DNA from: Mucilaginibacter sp. UBA5151
GTDB lineage: Bacteria; Bacteroidota; Bacteroidia; Sphingobacteriales; Sphingobacteriaceae
Reading direction: 5' to 3'
DNA: 40,764 nt
Assembly: GCA_002413785.1 (NCBI GenBank)
Contig: DHXR01000073.1
Location: 1-40,764 of the forward strand
Shown: positions 32,220 through 40,598 of the stretch, piece by piece
How the letters are laid out: every line of letters starts with the position of its first letter
Position numbering within the stretch: the first letter of the stretch is position 1
Notes under the pieces: model-generated
The model's input: only the letters and a program-made list of their open reading frames with translations
Database searches by the model: none
Told to the model about the DNA's origin: nothing
Program-made: the position numbers and the translations under genes

Positions 32220-33485
32220 TTAAACCGCCGTCTTCTTCAGCGTAATCACCGTAATCTCCGGCCATATCCCCAACCTTCCCGAAAACGCCAAAAACCCAAA
32301 CCCCCGGTTTACATACAGGTAACGGTTTTTTTCGTTGGCAAGGCCGGCCCAATCCAGGTAGCGGTACTGCACCGGACTCCATCTTAAACCGGGGATCTCC
32401 ACGCCAAATTGCGCGCCGTGGGTATGGCCTGCAAGGGTTAAATGGATGGTTGTTGGGTTAAACCTCACTTTTTCTTCCCAGTGGGTAGGGTCGTGGGATA
32501 ATAATATTTTAAAGGCGTCTTTATCTGCACCTTTCAGGGCTTTGTCTAAATCGCCTAATTTTATAAAACTCCGGCCCCAGTTTTGTACGCCGATAAGCGA
32601 GATTTTTTGGCCGCCTTTTTCAATCTCCACGTTTTCGTCAAGCAGCAGGCGGTAACCCAATGCTTTATGCTGTTGTTTCAGTTTTTCAAGGTTGGCGGCT
32701 TTTTCTTCTTCGCTGTTCCACTGTATATAGTCGCCGTAATCGTGGTTGCCGAGGATGGAGAATTGCCCATAAGGCGCTTTCATCTGTGCAAACCGGTCGA
32801 TATAAGGTTCAATTTCCCAGGCGGCATTGTTCACCAGGTCGCCGGTGAACACAAAGAGGTCGCTTTTTTGCGCTTTGGCAAGGTCAATGCCCCTTTGTAC
32901 GGCTTCGGTATTGTCGAAACTGCCGGAGTGAATGTCGGAGATCTGGGTAATGGTAAAACCATCGAAAGCATCGGGCAGATCATCAAAATACAGGGTTTGT
33001 TTGTGCAATTTAAAATCATACTTGCCTTTAAACATCGCGTAAAAAAAGCCCGCAAAGGGAATAGCGGCAACCAGTAGCGCGGCTTCGCTGATAAACTTGC
33101 GCCTCGCCGGGAAAAACGGCTCAATAACTTTGCCTTTTGGCTTGATGATATTGCTGACAATGCCATAAAAAAACCGCCCTATATCGCCCAAAAACAAAAT
33201 GAGCACAAAAACTATTTTGGTGATAAGAAAGGTGAGAAAGATGCTCAATACCCATTCGTGAACGGGCGTCATCCCTTTAGCGGTAGTGAAGCTGCTAACG
33301 CCAAGCATAAACACAAGCGTTACCCCGACTGAAATGACCAGGTATCCCCAGGTACCTGCCTGCCGGGCCCGTGCCAACGCCCAGCCGGCTGTTAAGGTTT
33401 TCAGGCCGTTAAAAACGTACCAGTCTAACAGCAGGCTGATACCCGCGATAATTAAAAAAAAGGTAATGAAACCGCCTCTGTGCAT
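32220..33485 (-). CDS. Membrane metallophosphoesterase
   Basis: This 421-aa protein has about four N-terminal membrane helices and a fifth around 133-150. A calcineurin-like phosphoesterase domain follows. Metal ligands are D184 and H186 (SDIHSG), D216 (FTGDLVNN), N247 and H248 (GNHDY), H331 (LSHDP) and H354/H356 (GHTHG). This is the YkuE/UDP-diacylglucosamine-hydrolase-like subgroup of membrane phosphoesterases, whose substrates are often lipid-linked. The catalytic domain is probably on the outer face of the inner membrane. It is monocistronic and divergent from the PIN TA operon. Confidence 0.87.
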   Translation of the reverse strand: MHRGGFITFFLIIAGISLLLDWYVFNGLKTLTAGWALARARQAGTWGYLVISVGVTLVFMLGVSSFTTAKGMTPVHEWVLSIFLTFLITKIVFVLILFLGDIGRFFYGIVSNIIKPKGKVIEPFFPARRKFISEAALLVAAIPFAGFFYAMFKGKYDFKLHKQTLYFDDLPDAFDGFTITQISDIHSGSFDNTEAVQRGIDLAKAQKSDLFVFTGDLVNNAAWEIEPYIDRFAQMKAPYGQFSILGNHDYGDYIQWNSEEEKAANLEKLKQQHKALGYRLLLDENVEIEKGGQKISLIGVQNWGRSFIKLGDLDKALKGADKDAFKILLSHDPTHWEEKVRFNPTTIHLTLAGHTHGAQFGVEIPGLRWSPVQYRYLDWAGLANEKNRYLYVNRGFGFLAFSGRLGIWPEITVITLKKTAV

Positions 33486-33636
33486 GGTATTTGATTAAAA
33501 AGTGCAAGTTAAAAAATAAAGGTAATTGAAGGGTAAAATTTGGGAGGGGGCGAGTAAATCAAGGTTGAAACTTATTTTTAAAATGGTCTCATTCCGTTAT
33601 ATTTTGAAATAGACAACTATCTTAACAAATTATTTG

Positions 33637-33644
33637 TAAATTTG
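33637..33644 (+). promoter_or_regulatory. TAnnTTTG-type promoter element of the PIN toxin operon
   Basis: TAAATTTG matches the Bacteroidota -7 element and lies 15 nt before the ATG at 33660. The -33 TTTG was not seen at the right distance. Confidence 0.4.
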
Positions 33645-33659
33645 GGTAAATAGATTTTT

Positions 33660-33863
33660 ATGGTAATTGAACGTACAAAGGATGAAGTGATTATAAGGTT
33701 GCCTGCTTATGTAAATACCGATGGTTTACAGCGCCTGGTTAATTTTTTAAGCTATAAAGAAGCCACGGCTAAATCTGAAGCCACTCAGGCTGATGTCGAT
33801 GAATTAGCCAAAGAAGTAAAAAAGGGTTGGTGGGCTAAAAATAGCAGCAAACACATTAAGTGA
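33660..33863 (+). CDS. Antitoxin candidate of a PIN-type toxin-antitoxin pair
   Basis: This 67-aa protein has a short strand block (VIERTKDEVIIRLPAYV) and then a helical, charged C terminus (KSEATQADVDELAKEVKKGW). It resembles antitoxins paired with PIN toxins but cannot be assigned to a named DNA-binding class. Its TGA overlaps the GTG start of the toxin by 4 nt, implying one operon with coupled translation. The assignment rests mainly on this context. Confidence 0.65.
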   Translation: MVIERTKDEVIIRLPAYVNTDGLQRLVNFLSYKEATAKSEATQADVDELAKEVKKGWWAKNSSKHIK

Positions 33864-34294
33864 AGATTGTAGTCGATACCAATATTATTTTTAGTGGACT
33901 GTTGAATACTAATAGTACAATTGGTGAATTACTGATAAATTCTAAAAATTCCATGGAATTTTATAGCTGTAGTTATATGCGGTATGAAATTCAAAAACAC
34001 TGGGAAAAGCTAAAGAAAATTTCAAAGCTCTCCGATCAGCAGCTAATCGACGCTCAATTTCAACTCTTTTCACGACTGAAATTCATTAATGAAGATCTTA
34101 TACCCCAAGCTATCTGGAAAAAAGCATTGCGGTTTACCCAGGACATTGATATTGACGATGTTGATTTTGTGGCCCTAACCCTTTATCTCAAGGGCACCCT
34201 GTGGACGGGTGACAAGGATCTGCTCAACGGACTAAAAAACAAAGGGTTTAAAAAGGTATTTAGTACAAATGATTTAAGTGCCTATAATATTTAG
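33860..34294 (+). CDS. PIN-domain toxin (VapC-like RNase)
   Basis: This 144-aa protein is a PIN-fold nuclease. The metal-binding acidic set is visible as D6 (VVDTNIIFSG), E43, D99/D102 (IDDVDFVALTLYL) and D118/D120 (TGDKDLL). VapC-type PIN toxins cleave specific RNAs. The start is a GTG in the overlap GTGA, so translation depends on the antitoxin. It matches the PIN toxin family often annotated as COG1569-type. It sits next to degraded gene relics, in what looks like a variable spot. Confidence 0.82.
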   Translation: MKIVVDTNIIFSGLLNTNSTIGELLINSKNSMEFYSCSYMRYEIQKHWEKLKKISKLSDQQLIDAQFQLFSRLKFINEDLIPQAIWKKALRFTQDIDIDDVDFVALTLYLKGTLWTGDKDLLNGLKNKGFKKVFSTNDLSAYNI

Positions 34295-34454
34295 CTGCAT
34301 GAAGTGCTTAAATTGGGAAAAATGATCCGGATATCCAAAAAGGTTGTTTTATCCCAATAAAGGTTTCAGAAATAAATTCGCCGGGTGCATAAATATAAAA
34401 TCACCCTATCTTTGGGTAAACAATTAGCAAGCGCTGATTAAAAGCTAAATCATC

Positions 34455-34596
34455 ATGAAAGAATTTATGTTGCTGATCCGCAATGAGGCCGATAGCAAAA
34501 AACTATTTTCAGGTGAACAGGAAAGGGCGTTTTTTTGAAGCCTGCAGGGTTTACATTGAAAAACTGCAAAAGAACAGAAACCTTAAAACCGCGTAA
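34455..34596 (+). pseudogene. Frameshifted, truncated YciI-family gene
   Basis: The reading starts MKEFMLLIRNEADSKK, which is typical of YciI/YCII-related proteins. A T7 run at 34530-34536 shifts the frame into a stop. Removing one T continues as FFEACRVYIEKLQKNRNLK, as expected for the family. After LKTA the gene stops and the rest is missing. It is a short decayed fragment with both a frameshift and a truncation. Confidence 0.72.
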
Positions 34597-34621
34597 CCAC
34601 TAATGAGACCTCTGTGGTTAA

Positions 34622-34810
34622 ATTTCAACTATAAGCATACCCTTGCAACTAATCCGGGATATCCCGTCACTTGCTGCATATCCCGGCAGTACGGTTAATG
34701 TTTTCAACCGTTACGGTATATTAGTTTATAACTTTATCGGATACGCTAAAGCCTGGGACGGGAACTATGAGGGCAAGCCCTTGCCGGGTCCGGTAACAAT
34801 TTTGAGATAA
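34622..34810 (+). pseudogene. Relic of a T9SS type B C-terminal sorting domain
   Basis: In frame from 34622, the stretch DIPSLAAYPGSTVNVFNRYG (34658 on), then ILVYNFIGYAKAWDGNYEGK and PVTILR plus stop, is the C-terminal end of a gliding-motility-associated (type B) sorting domain. The usual VGTYYY segment between PLP and VTILR is deleted. The rest of the host protein upstream is gone. It is the only trace of type IX secretion cargo in this window. Confidence 0.75.
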
Positions 34811-34847
34811 ACATCAGGGATAGGTTGTAATTCTTAAATCCAAAAAA

Positions 34848-34876
34848 AAGCCCCGCACAATTGCTGTGCAGGGCTT
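34848..34876 (-). terminator. Rho-independent terminator of the cytochrome-porin operon
   Basis: On the minus strand AAGCCCTGCACA / TGTGCGGGGCTT form a stem with one mismatch (34848-34876) followed by eight T (the A-run 34842-34849). This ends the transcript of the minus-strand operon starting at the cytochrome gene 36887. Confidence 0.8.
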
Positions 34877-34909
34877 TACCTGATTAAGGCAGTATTGATT
34901 AAGCTATTA

Positions 34910-35185
34910 TTATTGTTTCAAAAATTCAACAATCTTATCCCGTTCCGGGGTGGTCAGTTGTGCGCGTGTTTGCATGTGCAGGCCAACAGTTTCCCATTGA
35001 TCGGGTGAGAAAGTTGACGGTGATGGCATGTTATGGCACCTCTGGCAATTTTCGGCCCACAATTGGGCGCCGCCTTTAGCGGCAACTTTTTCACTTACAA
35101 AACAGCCGCTGATAGATAAAAATAACAGGATACCAACACTGGCAACCAATATACCTATGATGTTTTTTTTATTTAAAGTTTTCAT
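34910..35185 (-). CDS. Monoheme c-type cytochrome lipoprotein
   Basis: This 91-aa protein has a lipobox (SISGC, C28) after a basic N terminus and hydrophobic helix. A single heme motif CQRCH (C47-x2-C50-H51) follows, and M71 may be the sixth heme ligand. It probably carries electrons and is anchored to a membrane on the periplasmic side. The ATG at 35183-35185 is chosen because the longer frame has no signal peptide. It lies 11 nt after the porin gene and is the last gene of the operon. Confidence 0.85.
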   Translation of the reverse strand: MKTLNKKNIIGILVASVGILLFLSISGCFVSEKVAAKGGAQLWAENCQRCHNMPSPSTFSPDQWETVGLHMQTRAQLTTPERDKIVEFLKQ

Positions 35186-35196
35186 ATCCGGTTTTT

Positions 35197-36420
35197 TTAT
35201 AATTGAATGGAAAATTGAAGATACCACGAATTGGAATTTGAAATTCCGGTGTAGGGCGTTATTGCGGGGTTTACCGTGCTGTTGGTGTTAACAATTTCAC
35301 GCGAAACCTTTAATACTGTCCTCCAGTTTATCCAATATGCAAGCCCCATGGTTGATTGAGTCTGATTTTGGCCCCAGGCCGACATTACCGGGGTAATTGA
35401 ACTGGCGTAGCGGTATGTGAGCTCAAAATTCTTTAATGTATTGTTTAAAAATGCAGGCCTCAAAGAGATTTGCCCAAACCCCGATGTGGAATGATTGTTA
35501 TAGCTGTAACTTTGGGTATTATCATTTGGGTTTACATAATTAGCACGATCAACATTCATAATGTTATACTGTCCTTTAATATTCACTGAAAAGGGCTTCA
35601 CCGGTTGTATAAAATTCAGGTCGAATGCATACATATTCGCCCTGGAAGCGGTGTAAGCAGAACCTTCATCCCCGACTTTGCCGGATAAAGCTGAAACTCC
35701 CAGTTCGAGCGCAGAATTTGAAAGCGGAAGTATAGCTATCCTGCCCGAAAAGGTTTTATTGATATTGTTATCAGTGATGCCTGCGCCTTGCAGTTCCCCG
35801 TCAGGCAGCAATTGCATTCCGTTAAAAACGCCTACATCATAGCTCCATTTCATATCTCCAAGTGGCAGGCCACCCATAACTTCGAAACCATAATCAGCTG
35901 ATGCAGGTATATCTAAGCCAATGGGGTCAGTAGCCAGTTTGTCTATCCATCCTGCAGCCAAACGTTTATTGTAAAGACCAAAAGGGATTACCATGTAACC
36001 GCCCCTGATGATAAGGCCCGGAGCTGCGAAATACGATACATCGGCCCAGTTCACGCCTAAGCCGTCATTACTAAATGCAGGCTCAAACTCCATCAAAAAT
36101 TTGTCGCCATGTCGCCATAACAACATAGGGCTGAATTCATACGTGTCGGCATTGCCAAAACTGCTTGTGCGGGTTGTTGTGCGAACGCCACCTAATGTAT
36201 TTACAGTTTTGTTGGTCACCAGGCCAAATGTGGTGAGGCCTGCAAGCATAAAATGATCCTCGCCGCGTTTCTGTATAAATGCCTGTTGTTCAAGGGCGGT
36301 TATTCTGTCCATTAATGTATCCTGCGCGGTTGGGGCCTGCTGGGCAAACCCTGTTTCAACCAAAAAGGTAACCATTAATGTGGTGAGCCCCATTGTTAAA
36401 ATTTTAAAAGTTGATTTCAT
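35197..36420 (-). CDS. Porin-like outer-membrane beta-barrel protein
   Basis: This 407-aa protein has a signal peptide ending near GFAQ. A short coiled coil (TLMDRITALEQQAFIQKRG) comes next, and then many amphipathic strands (FLMEFEPAFSNDGLG, IIRGGYMVIPFGLYNKRL, FELTYRYASSI, WYLQFSIQL). The final strand ends in a hydrophobic residue, typical of outer-membrane insertion. The length fits a phosphate/OprP-like or general porin of about 16 strands. It is sandwiched between two c-type cytochrome genes, so it may serve the same respiratory or substrate-uptake process. Confidence 0.82.
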   Translation of the reverse strand: MKSTFKILTMGLTTLMVTFLVETGFAQQAPTAQDTLMDRITALEQQAFIQKRGEDHFMLAGLTTFGLVTNKTVNTLGGVRTTTRTSSFGNADTYEFSPMLLWRHGDKFLMEFEPAFSNDGLGVNWADVSYFAAPGLIIRGGYMVIPFGLYNKRLAAGWIDKLATDPIGLDIPASADYGFEVMGGLPLGDMKWSYDVGVFNGMQLLPDGELQGAGITDNNINKTFSGRIAILPLSNSALELGVSALSGKVGDEGSAYTASRANMYAFDLNFIQPVKPFSVNIKGQYNIMNVDRANYVNPNDNTQSYSYNNHSTSGFGQISLRPAFLNNTLKNFELTYRYASSITPVMSAWGQNQTQSTMGLAYWINWRTVLKVSREIVNTNSTVNPAITPYTGISNSNSWYLQFSIQL

Positions 36421-36467
36421 AATATCCTGGGTTTAAATGTTTTTACTGGAATTGACGTCCTTCGCAA

Positions 36468-36887
36468 TTATTTTGATTTACTCAGGCTGCGTATGTAATC
36501 AATAAGCTCCCAACGTTGGGTTTCAGTTAATATTTTTTTGTACTGCGGCATTGGGGTCCTGCCTTCTGAAAGTTTCCAGAACAGCGAACCATCCGATTCT
36601 TCGCGTATAACGGCGGAGGTATGGTTGGCTGGTTTCGGGGTTAACGAAGCCGCAGCAGGGCCGTCGCCTTTACCCTTTTCGCCATGGCAGGGTGCGCAGT
36701 TAGTTACATAAAGCGTTTTTGCTTCTTTAAGGGTTGCCGGAGTACAAGCAAGAGGATTTTTTATTGCTTTTGCGGATGCAGGGACAATCCATGGTTTTGA
36801 TTGCGCTTTTGCAGCGCCGGCAATAAATACTGCCGTTAAAACTATAAGGGCTGATAGTAATTTTGTTTTTTGCAATTTTGACTTCAT
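36468..36887 (-). CDS. Periplasmic monoheme cytochrome c
   Basis: The 139-aa product has a signal peptide (ALIVLTAVFIAGAAKA) and one class I heme site: CAPCH (C64-x2-C67-H68), with M113 in RTPMPQY as the likely axial methionine. The KGKGDGPAA loop and helix WELIDYIRSL fit the family. It carries electrons in the periplasm. The ATG at 36885-36887 is preferred to the upstream one (36962) because only the shorter form starts with a signal peptide. It leads an operon with the porin and the second cytochrome. Confidence 0.9.
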   Translation of the reverse strand: MKSKLQKTKLLSALIVLTAVFIAGAAKAQSKPWIVPASAKAIKNPLACTPATLKEAKTLYVTNCAPCHGEKGKGDGPAAASLTPKPANHTSAVIREESDGSLFWKLSEGRTPMPQYKKILTETQRWELIDYIRSLSKSK

Positions 36888-36968
36888 GATTTCTAAATGT
36901 TTAATTAATAATTGTTTTAAATATGATCGTAAATTCTGATGGTAAAGGTCATTAAAATACATTCAAAT

Positions 36969-36988
36969 AACATGAGGGTAATCATGTT
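36969..36988. promoter_or_regulatory. AACATGA-N6-TCATGTT palindrome upstream of the cytochrome operon
   Basis: The arms at 36969-36975 and 36982-36988 are perfect complements with a 6-nt spacer. The palindrome is centred about 92 nt upstream of the cytochrome start. It has the shape of a site for a dimeric regulator. Confidence 0.4.
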
Positions 36989-36994
36989 GAAATA

Positions 36995-37006
36995 TGATAA
37001 GAATCA
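36995..37006. promoter_or_regulatory. FNR/CRP-type site TGAT-N4-ATCA
   Basis: TGAT-AAGA-ATCA (36995-37006) matches the core of the FNR consensus TTGAT-N4-ATCAA. It sits 108-119 nt upstream of the first cytochrome gene, a plausible place for activation by oxygen limitation. The regulator is not in this window. Confidence 0.45.
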
Positions 37007-37250
37007 CTTTTCAGATAAAATTATATGTTACAACGAATATTCATAATGCTTGTTAACTACTTAGTATTCAATTTAATAAAGTGTTTTTACTAAATAACAT
37101 CCGGGAGAAAAAGTGACGAATTCCCGGCAAAATGTAATATGCTTTGCTTCAGGAGAAGATGAAACCGGAAGATTTTTAACTTTTATAAGCCTGTTTAACC
37201 GGTATTTTTTTTAACTGCCCACTGCCCACTGCTAACTTCCCCACTCCCCG

Positions 37251-38012
37251 TCACCACCCGCCCTTAAAGCCTTCTTTCAAAGCAGCCTCATAATTTTCAA
37301 GGTCGAAGGAATAAAGGTACGGGGCTTTATGTGCGCCGCCCTTGCGCAGTTGTTCCGATCGTTTTAATATGCCAAAGGCAAGCATCCGCCGCTGGAAGTT
37401 TCTCCTGTCAAGCTTTTTGTCAAGAATGGTTTCGTACAGCTTTTGTAGTTCGGGCATGGTAAACTCTTTTGGCATCAGGTTATAGCCGAGCGGCTGATAA
37501 TTGAGTTGCAAACGAAGCGTGTCAAGTGCTGTCGTTAGTATAAGGGCATGGTCAAGCTTCAATGCCGGCAAATCATTCAGATCGCACCAGTTACATGTTG
37601 CCGAAAACTGGTCGGGTGTTGGGTTGGTTTCGCAAAAATCAACAAGGGCATAGTAGCCTATGGTCAAAAAACGGTTTGAAAACCAGTTTTCCTTTGGGGG
37701 AAGCATGTCCTTATACATTTCAAAGTGCTCTTTGGACCGTTCCGGGGCGCCAAATACATAAAATTGTTGTAAAAATATTTCGTCAAGCCCGGTACGTTCC
37801 TTAAGTATGCGGTTAGCTGCCATTTCAATAGGCTCACTTTTGAGCACAAAACCGCCGGGCAAATACCATTCGCCCTCATTTTTCATTTCCGAAAGGAGTA
37901 CTTTCATCAAGCCTTCATGGAATCCAAATACTACACAGTCTATCGAAATATGCGGGAGGTAGTTTTCACTGGCGTTGGCGCAATATGCTTTAAGTTCTTT
38001 TTTGGTTAACAT
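37251..38012 (-). CDS. Nudix-fold transcriptional regulator (NrtR/AraR-like)
   Basis: This 253-aa protein has an N-terminal Nudix domain and a C-terminal winged-helix-like part (KKLDRRNFQRRMLAFGILKR). The Nudix box at G54 to L76 is degenerate. The catalytic RE is RI (R68, I69) and EE is ER (E72, R73), so hydrolysis is unlikely and a sensing role is likely. In Bacteroidota, related proteins (AraR-type) bind sugars and control adjacent sugar genes. It is divergent from the GH3 gene with a 21-bp palindrome between. Its effector is probably a sugar or derivative (inference). Confidence 0.8.
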   Translation of the reverse strand: MLTKKELKAYCANASENYLPHISIDCVVFGFHEGLMKVLLSEMKNEGEWYLPGGFVLKSEPIEMAANRILKERTGLDEIFLQQFYVFGAPERSKEHFEMYKDMLPPKENWFSNRFLTIGYYALVDFCETNPTPDQFSATCNWCDLNDLPALKLDHALILTTALDTLRLQLNYQPLGYNLMPKEFTMPELQKLYETILDKKLDRRNFQRRMLAFGILKRSEQLRKGGAHKAPYLYSFDLENYEAALKEGFKGGW

Positions 38013-38075
38013 TTTTGCGATTCTACAAAAATACTTTGATTATTAAAATTATAATATTACAATTGTGTCAACAAT

Positions 38076-38096
38076 ACACTAAGAATTTTGTAGTGT
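38076..38096. promoter_or_regulatory. ACACTA-N9-TAGTGT operator candidate
   Basis: A perfect 6-bp inverted repeat (38076-38081 and 38091-38096) separated by 9 nt forms a 21-bp palindrome in the spacer between the Nudix regulator (start 38012) and bglX (start 38205). The size and place fit an operator for the adjacent regulator. A further ACAATTGT palindrome lies close by (about 38060-38067). Confidence 0.5.
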
Positions 38097-38204
38097 GAAA
38101 CCAATTATAGTCTTTATTTACCTTTTTTTTAAATTATCGGGTGAAAAATCACCTCCTCTCCCTTTTTTATTATTTTTAATCCCTACGAAATAAAGCAAAC
38201 AACA

Positions 38205-40505
38205 ATGAAAAAATATAATTCAATCTTTAAAACCATTCTGTTCACGGTTTTTGTGTTAACATTTTGCCATGCTTCAGCACAAACAAAAAGTGAAGAAGCT
38301 AAAATGAATACTTATGTCGCCAGCCTGATGGGCAAAATGACATTGGAAGAGAAGATAGGACAATTAAACCTGGTAACCAGCGGTGTTGCTACAACAGGGG
38401 CGGTAGTAAACAAAGGCGTTGAAGAAAGTATTAAGAAAGGGGATATAGGCGGGATATTTGGCGTATATGGCACCAATTATATTTCAAAGGCCCAGGAGCT
38501 GGCCGTTAAAAACTCGCGCTTACATATTCCATTAATATTTGGCCTGGATGTGATCCACGGGCATAAAACAATTTTCCCGATTCCTTTAGGAATGTCAGCC
38601 TCCTGGGATTTAGGTTTGATTGAACAATCAGCACGTATTGCAGCTAAAGAAGCAACGGCAGAGGGTTTAAACTGGGTGTTTTCTCCTATGGTTGATATTG
38701 CACGCGACCCGCGCTGGGGCAGGATGTCAGAAGGTGCAGGCGAAGACCCCTGGTATGGATCACAGGTTGCCAAAGCTTTGGTAAAAGGTTATCAGGGTAA
38801 AAGCATGAAAGACGCTGATGCGGTGATGGCGTGTGTAAAACACTTTGCTTTATATGGAGGCGCCGAAGCTGGCCGCGAATATAATACCGTTGACATGAGC
38901 CTGATAAAAATGTACCAGGACTACCTGCCGCCATACAAGGCCGCCGTTGATGCCGGCGCAGGCAGTTTTATGAGTTCATTTAATACTATAAATGGTGTGC
39001 CGGCTACAGGTAACCAATGGCTGCTTACCGATCTGCTCAGAAAACAATGGGGTTTTAAAGGTTTTGTTGTTTCTGATTATACAGCATTAAATGAATTGAC
39101 GAATCATGGCCTGGGTGATCTGCAAACAGTTTCAGCCCTGGCATTAAAAGCAGGACTTGATATGGATATGGTTGGAGAAGGATTTTTAACCACGCTTAAA
39201 AAGTCATTAAAGGAAGGTAAGGTTAGCCTGGCGGACATAGACCTGGCCTGCCGCCGGGTACTGGAAGCTAAATACAAACTTGGTTTATTTGATAATCCTT
39301 ACAAATCCATTAATCCAGATAGAGAAAAGCAGGATGTGTTTACGGATGATAACCGCAAATTTGCCAGGCAGATAGCTGAACATTCATTTGTATTATTAAA
39401 AAACAAGGCACAGACACTGCCGCTTCAAAAATCAGGCACCATTGCCCTGGTGGGACCGCTGGCTGATAATCATTCAGAAATGCTGGGTACATGGGTGGTA
39501 GCCGGAGACCCGGCAAAATCAGTAAGTGTTTTGGAAGGGATTAAAAATGTGGTGGGCAATAATGTTAATATATTATATGCAAGGGGATCAAATATTACAG
39601 ATGATTCGCTGTTAAATGCCCGTTCCTGGTTTTATGGCATGCAACAAATAAAAGACAGCCGCCCTGCGCAGGAAATGATTGATGAAGCGGTTGAAACAGC
39701 AAAAAAGGCTGATGTGGTTGTTGCCGTTGTCGGCGAATCGGCAAATATGTCTGGCGAATCGTCAAGCAGGTCTGATATTAACATTCCCGAAAGTCAGCGC
39801 GATTTGCTCAAAGCATTGGCCAAAACAGGAAAGCCATTGGTTATTGTATTATTTAATGGACGTCCGCTTACCTTAACATGGGAAGATACCCATGCTGGTG
39901 CAATTTTAGATGTATGGGCCCCGGGTACTGAAGCCGGCAATGCCATAGCCGATGTGCTTTTTGGCAATTATAACCCCTCGGGTAAAATCACCGCCACCTT
40001 TCCGCGAAGCGTTGGACAGATACCTATATATTATAACCATAAAAATACAGGGCGGCCGTTTGACGGAAAAGGCCCTGCAAAATTCAAGTCTGATTATATT
40101 GATATTTCAAATGACGCTTTGTATCCTTTTGGTTACGGCCTTAGCTATACCACTTTTAAATACAGCGGCATAAAGCTGAATAAAACGGCGCTTAAAGGTA
40201 ACGAAACGCTCAAAGCCACTGTAACAGTAACAAATACCGGTAAATATGCGGGCGAGGAGGTAGTACAATTGTACATCAGTGACCCTGTGGCAAGCATCAG
40301 CCGTTCAGTAACAGAGTTAAAAGGCTTTCAGAAAATAACTTTGCAGCCCGGCGAAAGCAAAGACGTTACGTTTAATATCACCACAAAAGAGCTTGAATTT
40401 TACAATAACCGTTTGGTTTATGATTGGGAGCCCGGCGAGTTTATTGTACAGATCGGCACAAATTCAAGCGATACGCGTACCGCTTCTGTGCAATGGCTTA
40501 AATAA
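38205..40505 (+). CDS. bglX: Secreted glycoside hydrolase family 3 beta-glucosidase (BglX-type)
   Basis: This 766-aa protein has a signal peptide (ILFTVFVLTFCHASAQ). A GH3 N-terminal TIM barrel follows, with the nucleophile D291 in FVVSDYTAL and MTLEEKIGQLNLV and KHFALYG landmarks. The GH3 C-terminal domain carries the acid/base E518 (MSGESSSRSD), and a fibronectin III-like domain (about 665-766) closes the chain. BglX enzymes cleave terminal beta-glucosides, and related members act on other beta-linked sugars. It is periplasmic. It is divergent from the Nudix regulator, which probably controls it. It is complete and followed by a hairpin. Confidence 0.93.
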   Translation: MKKYNSIFKTILFTVFVLTFCHASAQTKSEEAKMNTYVASLMGKMTLEEKIGQLNLVTSGVATTGAVVNKGVEESIKKGDIGGIFGVYGTNYISKAQELAVKNSRLHIPLIFGLDVIHGHKTIFPIPLGMSASWDLGLIEQSARIAAKEATAEGLNWVFSPMVDIARDPRWGRMSEGAGEDPWYGSQVAKALVKGYQGKSMKDADAVMACVKHFALYGGAEAGREYNTVDMSLIKMYQDYLPPYKAAVDAGAGSFMSSFNTINGVPATGNQWLLTDLLRKQWGFKGFVVSDYTALNELTNHGLGDLQTVSALALKAGLDMDMVGEGFLTTLKKSLKEGKVSLADIDLACRRVLEAKYKLGLFDNPYKSINPDREKQDVFTDDNRKFARQIAEHSFVLLKNKAQTLPLQKSGTIALVGPLADNHSEMLGTWVVAGDPAKSVSVLEGIKNVVGNNVNILYARGSNITDDSLLNARSWFYGMQQIKDSRPAQEMIDEAVETAKKADVVVAVVGESANMSGESSSRSDINIPESQRDLLKALAKTGKPLVIVLFNGRPLTLTWEDTHAGAILDVWAPGTEAGNAIADVLFGNYNPSGKITATFPRSVGQIPIYYNHKNTGRPFDGKGPAKFKSDYIDISNDALYPFGYGLSYTTFKYSGIKLNKTALKGNETLKATVTVTNTGKYAGEEVVQLYISDPVASISRSVTELKGFQKITLQPGESKDVTFNITTKELEFYNNRLVYDWEPGEFIVQIGTNSSDTRTASVQWLK

Positions 40506-40516
40506 GCGGCAGTGTT

Positions 40517-40572
40517 AAGTCTTTAGTCGGAAGTCATATTTTGTTCTTTGCTTTACTTAGGACTAAAGACTT
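40517..40572 (+). terminator. Hairpin downstream of bglX
   Basis: AAGTCTTTAGTC (40517-40528) and GACTAAAGACTT (40561-40572) are perfect complements with a 32-nt loop. They lie just after the stop codon of bglX and probably end its transcript. Confidence 0.6.
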
Positions 40573-40598
40573 TCGACTATATTATTAACCCAAATTGG

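Larger units (their letters stand above)
36888..37250. other. Intergenic region upstream of the cytochrome operon
   Basis: The 363 bases hold the two palindromes described above and a short ACTGCCC tandem (about 37216-37232). No open frame with a plausible product was seen. The AT-rich part near 36888-36960 is presumably the operon promoter and leader. Confidence 0.5.

Noticed and set aside
34910..37006. Extracellular electron conduit of the multiheme porin-cytochrome type
   Set aside because: Both cytochromes carry a single heme motif and the porin is an ordinary barrel, so known multiheme conduits do not fit.
37251..38012. Active Nudix hydrolase
   Set aside because: Two of the essential box residues are replaced (RI for RE, ER for EE), and a DNA-binding C-terminal part is present, so a regulator is more likely.
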